Positions 1 through 11,180 of a stretch of DNA of 64,000 nucleotides are shown here, in pieces. Each line of letters starts with the position of its first letter. Position 1 is the first letter of the stretch. The stretch is taken from the NCBI GenBank assembly GCA_037178975.1, contig JASJZH010000003.1:3720001-3784000 (forward strand), given 5' to 3'. The notes under the pieces were generated by a model. It saw only the letters and a list, made by a program, of their open reading frames with translations. It searched no databases and had not been told where the DNA came from. This stretch comes from Oscheius tipulae. Lineage: Eukaryota; Nematoda; Chromadorea; Rhabditida; Rhabditidae. Position numbers and translations under genes: made by a program.

Positions 1-786
1 AATGACGCCCTACAGAAATATAAACTAGGAGTGGTGAAACTAGTCGAATATATGAGGTAGTAGAAACTCACAGTAATACACTGTTCAGCTTATAGAACCT
101 TATCTGCAGGTGATCCACAAAAAGAGATATTCGGCAGGAAAGTAGACGAATATTTGAGCCGAGCTGAGAAATTGAAAAAAGATGTCCAGTACGAGGTTTA
201 TTCAAATTGTTTTTGCTTTGATTCGAACTCTTTAGGTGATAAGTTTGGAGCAGAGGAAAATCGCAGCAAACTCGACAGGACACAGCTACGAATCTGTTTT
301 CGCCAAATGCCTGAATGACAAACTGACTGCCGTCGACGTGCAAGATGCCTATATTGTCGCCCGACACCAGGTTTTTCAATTTGTTTCTCGCATACAACAT
401 CTTTTCAGATACTCAACTTTGTCCGTTTCTGTGAGATGCTGGTCCGCTCTGCGAAGAACATACAACTGATTGAGTTGAAGACCGGCAAGGATGCTCAATC
501 GAACCAAGCAGCCTTTAATGAACTGGCGAACAGCTTGAGGTCGAGAGGTATTCATCTGACTGTAACGTTCGAGCCAAACTTACACGATAGGGAGATAAAG
601 TAAGTCCTTTCCTTCCTACAGTCACCATCCTTTTTCAGATTTGATAACGGCTGGGTAGTGAAAATTGGTCGTGGACTGGACTATTTCAAAAAACAAGGAG
701 CATACGCTATCGGCGTCTGTGATATGAACCTCAGAATGTGCCATGAGACCACCATCGACATCTTCAAAGTCAAGCAAAAAGTGTAA
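1..786 (+). CDS. MITD1: MIT domain-containing protein 1 (MITD1-like), 5' partial
   Basis: MITD1 links ESCRT-III to the midbody membrane in late cytokinesis. Its N-terminal MIT three-helix bundle binds CHMP tails, and its C-terminal phospholipase-D-like fold binds membrane. The first bases encode the end of the MIT domain ([16 protein letters not shown], then [11 protein letters not shown] after an intron). Later exons give [14 protein letters not shown], a segment ending [36 protein letters not shown] and [15 protein letters not shown] before TAA. These match the conserved MITD1 C-terminal domain, including the [17 protein letters not shown] and CHETT-DIF blocks. Introns of about 40 nt have TTTAG or TTTCAG acceptors. 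The true start lies left of the window. PSME3 starts 129 bp downstream on the same strand. Confidence 0.85.
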
Positions 787-900
787 TGTTTTTCTCTTAA
801 TCTTGTTATATTGTTTTACAATTAAATCGTTTCATTATCACGTTTCGTTTTTGTGTCTCTGTCTCTTCTCAAATTTTACCTCAACTCGTTGTATTCTTTT

Positions 901-915
901 CATATCAAAGTTTAG
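901..915 (+). other. Candidate trans-splice acceptor before PSME3
   Basis: A pyrimidine/AT-rich stretch ends in TTTAG directly before the PSME3 ATG. No PSME3 exon is visible upstream, and MITD1 ends only 129 bp earlier. This fits a spliced-leader acceptor inside a nematode operon. A cis-spliced 5'UTR intron is the alternative. Confidence 0.45.
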
Positions 916-3053
916 ATGACCAAGGCTGAAGACCCTGTGAAGGAATTGAATCAGTTCAAACAGGCTCTCTTTGTTGAAGCTGAGAGGCTTGTCACCCAGG
1001 AGTTCCCTCGTCGCGTTCTCCACTTTGAGAGCCTTCTCCAGGTACAATTAGACTGGTATTCAATGTAACCTCTCAGAGTCCTCGGTTCTCCTACGATAGG
1101 ATTAACGAGATTATGCCCAAGGATGATCTCAACATTCCTGTTCCTGACGTGCATCTTGAGGAACCGGCAAGAAAAAAGATGAAAACGGACGATTTAGAGG
1201 AAGTCGCCATCAACGGTATGTTTTTGGCTCTAACCTACTTTAGGCGAGTGTAGAAAACATTCTGCAAACACAAGGAGACGATCAGACGTCAACTAGGTCG
1301 TTTGAAAACTAGTTCACAGTTTCATGACCAAATTTAAGATCATCTTAAAACAGCAAAGAAGTTAGTATCAATGTGTCTTTATCAATGTCTATGACAAACG
1401 AGCATGATAGCATCTGCTCTTTATTGCTACCTTCCTATTGGAACGTGTTTCTCTTGTCTTTCTACATAAAATCGATCAGGAAAACTGCAGCTACGAGGAC
1501 AGCCTAAAGCCATAATGCTTGACAGCAGTGGTATCATGGTAGAAGCCGAGACGACTTGGAAGGGATAAAATCCGACGGCTATGGCAGGTGGGATAATGTA
1601 GAGGCAGGGCTGTCCGCCTCCATCGTAGCAGAGAAAGCCGGTGCCTGAATAATAAGAGTAGACATAGAAAGGACAGTTGGTCATAGGTAATTGTAGATAA
1701 AAATTTAGGGGCAGGGTGTACAGCGGACAGTAATGGTTAAAGGTTAGGGATGAAGAAGAAAGTTAGTAGGACTAGAGTGGACATAGTGGACCTACCGTTC
1801 TGCATGATGTAGCCGATGTTGACTCCGAGCGGTGACTCAACCATGCAGCGATTGCCATCCATTATAGGATGAGTCTGAGGGCGATGGATGCGACAGACTT
1901 GATGCTGGGCGTTGTCCAGAAGAACCATGGTGAACGGACGATCCTTGCCTCCGAGCTGGCGCTGCATATTGTTCGGCATCTCCATGACGTAGAAGATCTG
2001 CTGGCCGAGTCTGTTGCGCAGGAGGTAGCAATTGACAGTCTCGATCCCAGTCATTACTTCCATCATTTCCACCACTTACTCGACGATGACGGTGTCGCCT
2101 ACGGCCAGATACTCCAGTTCGGCAGGGCAGTTGGCGACGGCGGCAGAGGCCCACTGGACAGCAATACGAGTAGCTCCCATAGCTCCGGCGCGACGATCGA
2201 AGGCAGCCATCTCAGGGTTCTTTCTTCAAATGGGGAGCTAGTGGGCAGAACTCGTCGGGTTATAAGCGAACGCTTGACTTACCGGAAAACATTCTCCGAT
2301 TTCCGTTTTAAAGAAACTAATTACTGTTTGAATGTCTTAGCTATTCTAACTTTTCAACGGCGGCGCTCCGAAATCTACTTATGTCGCTAGGGTTTTGTAT
2401 GAGGCAGAGGTTTAAGATTCTGTGACAAACAGGTGGTGAGGTCAAAAGTCGAAAAAAAAATCCAGTTGAAGTCTCGCCGAATTCTTTACATATTTTTTTT
2501 CAGGTGCTCCCGTATATGGTTTCATCCGCGGAACGGTTCCCTGCAACAACAAATTGGCCGAACTGATGGATGACGTTCGTCCCCTTCTTCGTGATGCCGT
2601 TGAAAGCGTGAACAAGGTCAAAATGTGGATTACATTCCTCATTCCAAGGTAGAAGAACACGAAACTTTTTATATCCGATTCCAGAATCGAAGACGGTAAC
2701 AATTTTGGAGTTGGAATCCAGGAGGAGGCTTTGGGCGAGGTTCGTAACGTCGAAAGTGAGGCTGCCTCCTTCCTCGACCAGATGAGTCGTTACTTCACCA
2801 GCAGAGCCAAGCTGCTGACCAAGATAGCCAAGTATCCCCACGTCGATGATTACAGAAGAGCAATTTGTGACATGGACGAGAAGCAGTTCATCAATATTAG
2901 GTGCGTTTTTTCTCACTTCTGCAAATCATGCAATTTCTAGACTGGTCATTTTGGAGGTGCGCAACCATTACTCTACACTCCATGATCTGATCACAAAGAA
3001 CATGGAGAAGATTAAGAAGCCTCGCAGCTGCAACATGGACGTCATGTACTGAG
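916..3053 (+). CDS. PSME3: Proteasome activator complex subunit 3 (PA28-gamma/REG-gamma)
   Basis: This subunit forms a nuclear heptameric ring that caps the 20S proteasome and promotes ATP-independent proteolysis. Exons read through MTKAEDPVKELNQFKQALFV, RKKMKTDDLEEVAINGAPVY, KVKMWITFLIPRIEDGNNFG, VESEAASFLDQMSRYFTSRA, KIAKYPHVDDYRRAICDMDE and finally KKPRSCNMDVMY. All are hallmark blocks of the gamma form, and the length of about 250 aa matches the family. The RKKMK stretch resembles a nuclear localisation signal. One intron (1216-2503, 1288 nt) is about thirty times longer than the others and contains an antisense scramblase remnant. An AATAAA polyadenylation signal lies at 3126-3131, 73 bp after the stop. 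PI4KA follows 175 bp downstream. Confidence 0.93.
1462..2210 (-). pseudogene. Phospholipid scramblase-like gene nested in a PSME3 intron, probably decayed
   Basis: Scramblases move phospholipids between bilayer leaflets in a Ca2+-dependent way. Exon 1 (2210 to 1796) starts MAAFDRRAGAMGATRIAVQW and continues CPAELEYLAVGDTVIVE. After an in-frame TAA at 2076-2078 it resumes in the same frame as VVEMMEVMTGIETVNCYLLR, RLGQQIFYVMEMPNN, DRPFTMVLLDNAQHQVCRIH and ESPLGVNIGYIMQNG. These follow the scramblase order CP-LEYL, ELLE-TGFET, GQ-IFY, RPFT-ILD and PPG-IGYV. The TAA falls where relatives usually have Gln. A second exon (from 1644) gives FLCYDGGGQPCLYI. The terminal VAAVFLIDFM is reached only by a frame change, with about ten residues missing before it. 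It reads as a recent pseudogene, or a readthrough gene with an unusual C-terminus. Confidence 0.7.
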
Positions 3054-3174
3054 CTCTCACTGTTTTGATTCTCATTCCGTTTCAATAGCATCCCGTTGTT
3101 GCTCTCACGTTGTTATTGTCGCACCAATAAACATGCTTTTAAAGTTTTAGTTGGCTGTTTCTCGAGGGTATTTC

Positions 3175-3189
3175 CTCATCTTACCGCAG
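3175..3189 (+). other. Candidate trans-splice acceptor before PI4KA
   Basis: A T/C-rich stretch ending CTTACCGCAG lies between the PSME3 polyadenylation signal (3126) and the PI4KA start (3229). A mature mRNA starting here would carry a nine-codon upstream ORF (MTEIGNVEPR, stop at 3223) before the kinase ATG. Confidence 0.35.
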
Positions 3190-3228
3190 AAAATGACAGA
3201 AATTGGCAATGTGGAGCCTAGATAGACG

Positions 3229-6200
3229 ATGAAAGATCTCGACGACTTTGTTTTTAAAAACCTCCAATGTACAGCGGCTGCTTTAGCTAAAGTACGTTAT
3301 TTGTTGTTTTTAAATGAAGGATATCTTTGAGGTAGAAAGAGTCAGTCCGTTAGAAGTGAAACGAACCCTATTGGGTGGTATTCCCGATGAGATTGACAGT
3401 CAACCATTGAATCACAATCTACGAGCAGCTCTCATCGCCGTGTCCAACTACTGCTATCTCTCTTGTGGAAAGGTAGCTCTTTTTCAAGAATGTTCTACTA
3501 TCTGATTCAGTATGCGGACGAGTTGGTGCCCATTTTGGTTGGAGCACTGTACGCCGTTCCTAATATGAAATGGCTCGACGATGGACTTGTCAACAAACAC
3601 GACAGTAATAAGTTTTTTTTTCTAATGATACATTCGAACTCAGATGTTCCAATACAAGAACAGTTTGCGTTCTGTTTCAACACGTCTCTTTCGGATCTGG
3701 CTGCCCAACTTCCAGCTCACAGAGACACAATTGTCAAGGCGCAGATCGATGCTCTCGCTTGTTCAACATCGGTTTTAGTTGACAAACTGCTCAAATCTGA
3801 GTCTTCAGAGAGCCATAACAAAAGTGCGCTGTTTTGTTCCCATTTTCAAAAAGGTTATTTAGGCCATGTGATGAAAGTCGTCTGCTACATCGTCGGCCTT
3901 CTTCGCTCTCTCGGACGCCATTCCAACGATCCAACTTTCCCACTAATGTCCTTCATCTTCCCCCTTACTTTTCAAAAATTCGATGGCTACGTCCCTGCTC
4001 TGAGCACAGATGAGAATGCGACAAATGAGGGAGCACCTTCAGCCACTTTAAAGAAACTCAACAGAATGTACAATATGTCAGTTTTTTTTTAACTGAATTA
4101 GCTAAATGTTGATCAGTTTAGACAAGGAGCCAGTTTTGTCCCCAACGACCCCCGTTTCGAGTTCAGTTCCCAGGAGATTGATATTCTTTTTGACATTGTA
4201 AGGTTCTTTCTCCAGTGTTAGAACGACCGTTTCAGATACAACGTCTACTGTCGCCAGACGTGCTGAATCAGTTGGATAACGTGGCCACGGACGTCTACGC
4301 GAGCACTTTTCTGAAAAGAAATTCATATAAAACTGTCAGCGAGATTATCACGTTGTGTTGTCTCACACTTCTAAGAGATGCTCTCCGTCCTTTTGACGTC
4401 CTAAAATCAAAGTGTGAAATCACGGAGAAGTTCGCTAAAGAGGTATTCTTTCCGTAGTTATTTGCAAGATCAAATAATTTAGTTGAATTCATTCGTGGTA
4501 CAGCTTCTGCCCATGCTGGATCCAGACGAGGAGAAGAAGCCAAAGACCGATGTCTCCACTTCTCGCAACATCTTTTCTCTTCACGCTCTTTTCGTAGCCT
4601 TGGAACTTATCGTCTGGACAGCTGTCGACGACATAGGTATGCACCTGTTAAACGCAAAAGTAAAGTTTGTTCAGACTCGGATGCGATCTGCGCTCATCTT
4701 TGTACACGTCTCTTCCAAGTTCCCAGTACAAGAGTCTCATCCGCTCAAGTTTCTTTGGCCTGTAAGGCTCTTCAATCGCTTGCCGGACTGGGAGAGAAGT
4801 TTCCTTCGGTTGCAACGGCCACAGTTGTACCTGTTCTCTCCAGATTCCTGCTAGAGCCTGCACCAATTCTCGCAAAACTTGCTTCCGAGGTATCCACTCT
4901 TTTTCTTTTTAATTAGAAAAATTTGAGACATTCGACAAAAAAGAAAATGAGAAAAGAGACGAAGAGTCGACAGCAAGGCGGAAGCAAGCCCTTGAGTCGT
5001 TGCGTAATGTTTCTATTGACTGCCTGTGCAGGTTATTTTGTTTGACTATTATCATCAGGCAGCATATTTAGAGCCTTAAAATCGTCATTGCAAGTGGATC
5101 CGGACAGCGTTCAAGCTTGTCTTGCTAGTCTTTCTTCAAAGCTTTTTGTCTGTACCAACAGTGTGCCGACTGCCAACAGGTTTTTCTTCAAAGAACACAG
5201 CTCAAACCCAAGTTTTAGCGTTGTGGCGCTCGTATGTGAGAATGCCATTATGACTCTGGGCGGAATTGGAGTGGCTCTTTCGAAGAATAACGAGGTACCG
5301 GATATGGTCTATCAGATCTATATTCAACGTTTCGCCAATCCTTCGTCCTCTCTCGACAACGTCGTTGTCAAATGTCTAGCCCAAATGTGGGTTGCTGGAG
5401 CGGTAATCTTGGTCAACTGCTTTCTGTACATGTGTTATTCAGAAAGTCATCTATGACCGTGTGATGAAACTCTTCACCCAGATTGCTATCGAATCCAGCA
5501 GTCGAGTTTATGCTCAAGATACGGGCAAAAATGATCAGAGTGGAGGAGAACAGCGATTCGCGTTTGTTCTTGAACATTCCTTGAAACATCTTTTCCAGCC
5601 ATGTCTCTCTCGCCGTCGACCAAGCCCTCGCCTACATGGCGGACAATGTGGAGGATGAGGAGGACAAACAGGCTCTGCTCAACCGCTTTCTGGAACTGTT
5701 CGTCCAATTGGGTGTCGAAGGGCGGAGAGTCGGAGAAAAGCTGTCAAAAAGTACAGTCAAGGTGGGTTTCAACCTGTGTTTCCTCACTGATCTAAAAGTC
5801 GTCCAATCTGTCACTGGCTTGCTAATATTTCAGCTGACAATTGTTGCACTTTCCACTTCTATCAACTCGTACAAGGTTTGCCGAGCATCCTTTCTGTGCT
5901 TTTGTGCCTTACTATACGCTCGTTATGTACTTTGTTGTTGCTGACTGAATGACTGACATGCTGTCTACAATTTGTTACCGGCATCCTACATTTTTTTTCA
6001 GATGTCCACGAGCGCTGGAAATCTTGGAGTCCTCATTCCGAAAATCTCCGCTTTGATGCAACGAATGAAGTCCGTCGCCAATCCATCTATCCGTATGAGA
6101 AATCTCTTCAGGTATTAATGTTTTGTTTATCACATCTGTATTTATAGAGACTTCTGGTTCTACTGCACAGTTCTCGGCTTCGATGTCGAGTTCTCTGGAC

Positions 6201-9200
6201 TTTGGCCGGAGGAGTGGTACAAGGCTGTATGTGACATTGCCACGAATTCTCCTCTTCTTCTGGCGCAGGAGAATCTCCGCTCTGAACTCATTGACAACAC
6301 TGTCATCAAAGGAGATGCCATTTCGGCTGTATGCTCTTGTCATTTATCTAGTGATCAACCATTTTCAGACAGAGCTACAGGACTTCCGAAATACTATATC
6401 GGCCGAGTTGAACCATCCAGCAGAGGTTGTTCCGATAATCAACAGAATGGACTTTGCACAATGCATGTATCTACTATCGGTTTTGCGACTGGAGAAGATG
6501 AGAGTCGTAAGATTTTTTAGAGTAGAAGTTTCATCTTGTGCTTTAGCGTTACTCCAGTCGAGCAAAGGCTGTTCAAGAATTCTTCAAGTATCTCGAGGAC
6601 AAGTAGGTTTTTCCTACTTCTTTAAAAGTAAACTTTCAGGCCGATCCGAAAGGACAAGAGTGGAATGTGGACGTGTCTGCTATCGGGATGTACAGCCGTC
6701 TTTGACGCATTTCTGAAAGCACAAAAACGTGTTCGCGACGTTGAGTTGGCGACAGGCGAACTGGAAATTCTCACTCAATTCCTCCTTGTGCAGTTCAATC
6801 ACAACTTACGCGAGGTTTGGCTCCGTTTTTATATGTTATACCAGTAAAATTAGGTCCGTCGATGTGCCGATTCGTGTCTCTCTCGTCTTATTGACAACTT
6901 TCCGTATCTTCTTTGGAGTGGAAAAACTTTAACCACATCTCTTCGTCTACTACAGTCCCTCCAGAAGAATCTAGAAGACGATCCTGACTGTCACGAGAGT
7001 GGATTCCGAGTCAAGGAACTTGAACTGACCATTCAGCTGCAGGTTTTTGAACTATTTTACGTGGTAGTATGAGACATTTAGGACTCGATTGAAGGACGCA
7101 AGACTGTTGTGAAGGACTTTTCTGCTCGCTGTCAGCAAATTCTCCGCGAGGCTATGAGATGGGCTCCGTCGAGCACCTATAGTCATCTTCTTGAATACGT
7201 CTCCACATTCGGAGTTCCCAACGATTCCTCGCTCAGTCTGGCTTTGAACGCTGTGACCAGTGAGGGCGGAGAAACGACGAGCATGTATCTTTCGTCTCTT
7301 CATCTGAGAAGCTCCTATCTCGGACAGGTATTGTTTTTTTTAGTTAGTCTTGAGCAGTATCTTCAGGTTAAAGGCCTTCTTACATGGCGAACTGGCTGCA
7401 ATACCCGGGAACTGGAAAACGACCTGATATCGAGACTGCAAGAGGATTTAGAAAGAGCGGCAAGGACTGGAATAGACAACGAGATGCAAAATGCGGTCAT
7501 GCTGCTAACAGCCTTGTTCATCACACTAAAAAGTCTTCATTTTTTTTCTCAAAACGAACTTCGTTCAGAAGTGGACACTCGTCTGCTGACGACAATCACC
7601 AGGGTTCCTCTAATCAACTTCACCGAATCCACCATGCATCTGTGCATTATGGCTTGGAACTGGATTCTCGCTGCCCGTCAAGAAGTTCAAAATCAGTTTT
7701 TGATGGAAATGTGTCGTTCGTGGGCCGATTCGTGTCGTATGCGTCTCGGGCTGTTTGAGAAGTCGAAAGAGCCTCCATCCCCATTGTGCGCCAAGCTTTC
7801 TCATCCGACTCCGGCTCCCGACTTCAAACCTCACATTATCTGGACCAATGTATGTCTATCTGTTATTTTAACCTTCTTTAGTTCATTGCGGAACGCGTTG
7901 ATATAGCCAAGTACTCGTGCAGAGAGCATATGGATGTGTTGGAGATGATTTTCGCCCAATCTCTCAGCATGCAAGTCGGATCCACACCGCTGATTGCTGC
8001 CACCAATTCGATGAGTACTGGAGCCGGTGACAACGAAGGTTCATTTTCCCCCAAAGAGTTTTTCAAAAAATTTTCAGTAACTATGACCAGATCGATTGAA
8101 ACTATCGGAATCCGCAGTCGACTCTTATCATGCGCACTGGGTCTTCTCCAAAACGAGCCACCGCAATCTCGATCTTCCAATCACATTATTCGACAACGAG
8201 TCTATGCCGGCGCTCTTCACTACTTCACGTAAGATTATACGTGGCATATAAAGTATCTGTCAGTCTTCCTCCCCAAGGAGTCACCCAGCCGGCAGCTCGT
8301 CTGAAGCAGGACATTCGACAGCTCGTCGCCTTTTGGCAGGCCGTTTATGCCGATGGAAAATACATAAAGAAGGAACTGTTCGTGACCAATGATCCAGAGT
8401 TTAGTCTGAATGCCACTTTGGCTGCTGTCGCACAGGAACTACACGAATCTCAACCGAGGTAATACTTCTTTCTCTATTGATTATTGATTAACGTACCAAA
8501 ATGTAGAAACCAAACGTGGCACGCTTCTTCCGGACCGAGTTATATGAACACGCTACACATGTCACAAAAGGCAATGATGGAAAGTGGGACGATTCAAAGA
8601 GGCATCTCGCTGACCAATCCGGATGTGAAAACATCACAGGAAGTTGAGCGACAAGTTAAAGTGCTGTTGAGGAGAAGAAACATTATTTTACTTCTTGTGG
8701 TTAGAGTACTTGCTATTCCCAAATTGCGAACTTTTAGGGTAATGAGATCGACAGATTGTGCGCTTGGCTTCATCCTCTTGGAGACGTATTCGAAGAAGGA
8801 ACTGCCTCCGTGGAGCAATGGATGAAATCCACTTTTCTAGACGCACGTTCCGAGGCGAAGATTCTTCGGGATTCCGCTCGTCTCGCATGGGAAATCTCTC
8901 CCGAGTTGGCCGTTTTCCTTCCCACGAGGTAGATGCTTTGTCTCACACACAATATGCTGATTAAGATTCCGAACATGCTCTCAACTGCGAATCACAGTCC
9001 AAGAGATGGTTCGAGCACAGCCAGAAGCCGTCGCTCATCTTCCGGACGCCCTTCCTCTTTTCCTTGGAGACAGTAACGTATTCGAAACTTCTGATGTAAG
9101 ATTGTTCCTGGTCACAAGAGCCGTCTTCTTCAGATTTCGCATGTATTGACCTGGGCCAAATGCTCACCAGTGATGGCGTTGTCTCTTCTCACTCCTCGAC

Positions 9201-10996
9201 AGTATCCACTTCATCCAATCACGGTTCAATATGCCGTGAGAGTTCTTCGTTCCTACGAGGCTGATGCTCTCCTGATGTACATTCCACAACTGGTTCAGGC
9301 CGTCAGACACGATTCCGTAAGTTTTCTATCTTTCCGAGACAAAAAAAGTTCAGATGGGCTATGTGGCCGAACTGATAGCGTGGCTGGCAGGACATTCACA
9401 GCTGTTAGCACATCAACTGATTTGGAATATGGAAACAAACATGTACATGGATGAAGACAGCAAAACCAAGGACCCAGTTCTATACGACGCATTGAAAAAC
9501 ATTATCAACAAGGTACAGATTTTTTTTTAATTCTAAGTAAGCCTATTTCAGATAAATAGCCAGCTGGAAGGAGCAGCAAGGCGATTCCACGAGGCCGAGT
9601 TTGCTCTCTTTCACAAGTTGACCGGCATTTCTGGAACAATCAAGCCGTATCCCAAAGGAGATGCTAGAAAGAAAGCTTGTCTCAAAGCCCTTGCTGAGGT
9701 AATCTCTAGTAATCCGAAAAACCAGTATTTTAGGTCAAATTGGAAACGATTACGTATCTTCCGTCGAATCCAGAAGCTATTCTCCTGGACATCGACTACT
9801 CTAGCGGCCTTCCTATGCAAAGTGCAGCCAAAGCCCCGTTCTTGGCTAAATTCCGAGTGCAAATAACTGGTGTTCATGATCTGGAAAAGATGGGTCTGGA
9901 GGTAACAAACATTCTTTTTTTATAGCACCAATCAATTCAGGCTCAATCGTTGGATAAGAACGGCAAACCGAATTCAAGTTGCGACCTGGCGGAGTTAAAG
10001 AAATGTCAAGATTCACGCGTACGTTGGCAAAGTGCCATTTTCAAAGTCGGCGATGATGTGCGACAGGATATGCTGGCTCTTCAGCTGATGCAGATTATGC
10101 AGAATGTCTGGACCGGCCTTGGAATACCTGTCAGAGTTTTCCCTTACAGGTTTTTTTCCTGCTTGTTCATAGCATTTACCCCTCATTTAGAGTTGTTGCA
10201 ACATCTCCAGGCTGTGGCGTCATTGAATGTGTCCCTGAATCAAAAAGTCGAGATCAGCTCGGTCGCCAGACGGACTTTGGACTGTATGAGTACTTCAAAA
10301 CGACTTACGGGGACGAAAGCAGCGAGTCTTTCCAGGTTAGTTCTTTGTCCATGAGTCAGACGAATTTGCTCAGGAGGCGAGAAGAAACTTCATTCGAAGC
10401 ATGGCCGCCTATTCCGTCTTCAGTTTTCTTCTTCAAATCAAGGATCGGCACAATGGAAATATCATGATTGACAAGGCCGGACACATCATTCACATTGGTC
10501 AGCCTTGTTCATCATTTGCCCAACAATCATATTAAGATTTCGGCTTTATGTTCGAGAGCAGTCCCGGTGGAAATCTCGGCTTCGAGCCTGATTTCAAACT
10601 GAGCGAAGAAATGGTTGCTATTATGGGCGGAAAGATGGAAGCTCTTCCCTTCCGACACTTTGCCGAACTCTGCGTACAGGCCTATTTGGCCGTTCGTCCT
10701 TATCACAAGGTACTCTTTTGTAGCCTGCTTATGTTCATGCTTTTCAGTCTTTCGTGTCATTGGTATCGCTCATGCTGGACACGGGACTTCCCTGTTTCCG
10801 TGGAAAAACAATCCAGCAACTGAGAGCACGATTTGCCCCCGAGATGAGCGAGAAAGACGCAGCCAGGTATCCATCTTTTCGATATCAAAACATGTAATTC
10901 AGCTACATGAAACAAGTGATTGAAACCTGTTTCCTCAATATTCGAAGCAAGATGTACGACCAGTTACAGTACGTCCAAAACGACATTCCGTATTAG
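3229..10996 (+). CDS. PI4KA: Phosphatidylinositol 4-kinase alpha (type III)
   Basis: This kinase makes PI4P at the plasma membrane, the supply for PI(4,5)P2. It is very large for the window: about 7.8 kb of exons with many short introns. The start [13 protein letters not shown] precedes a 28-nt intron (3292-3319). The N-terminal half is an alpha-solenoid without catalytic motifs (for example [18 protein letters not shown]). The catalytic end is unmistakable: [20 protein letters not shown] with the ATP-site context, [10 protein letters not shown], the ECVPES loop, the catalytic loop [30 protein letters not shown], and the PI4KA-type C-terminus ending [13 protein letters not shown]. The DFG codons are split by an intron near 10500-10535. 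Known partners TTC7 and FAM126 are not in the window. It may be the third gene of an operon with MITD1 and PSME3. Confidence 0.93.
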
Positions 10997-11180
10997 TAGT
11001 TTCCGGTGTGCTTTTACACATTTCGCACATTTGTATTATTTGTTTTTAATAAGTTGTGTATAATATAGGGAGGCCAAAGATGGAAGAATGTACATTTTAT
11101 TTATTAATAAATTATTTTCGCAGCTTGCCCTCCAAAGAATCAGGCGCCGAACACGCACAATCTTGTTTTACAACAGTTCT

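Noticed and set aside
2056-2078. A 23-nt intron (GTAAGT...GAAG) that would remove the scramblase TAA
   Set aside because: Removing it shifts into a frame without scramblase similarity, whereas conserved sequence continues in the unspliced frame.
1869-2390. 173-codon plus-strand frame in the PSME3 intron
   Set aside because: It is the antisense shadow of the scramblase exon; only the minus strand shows conserved family motifs.
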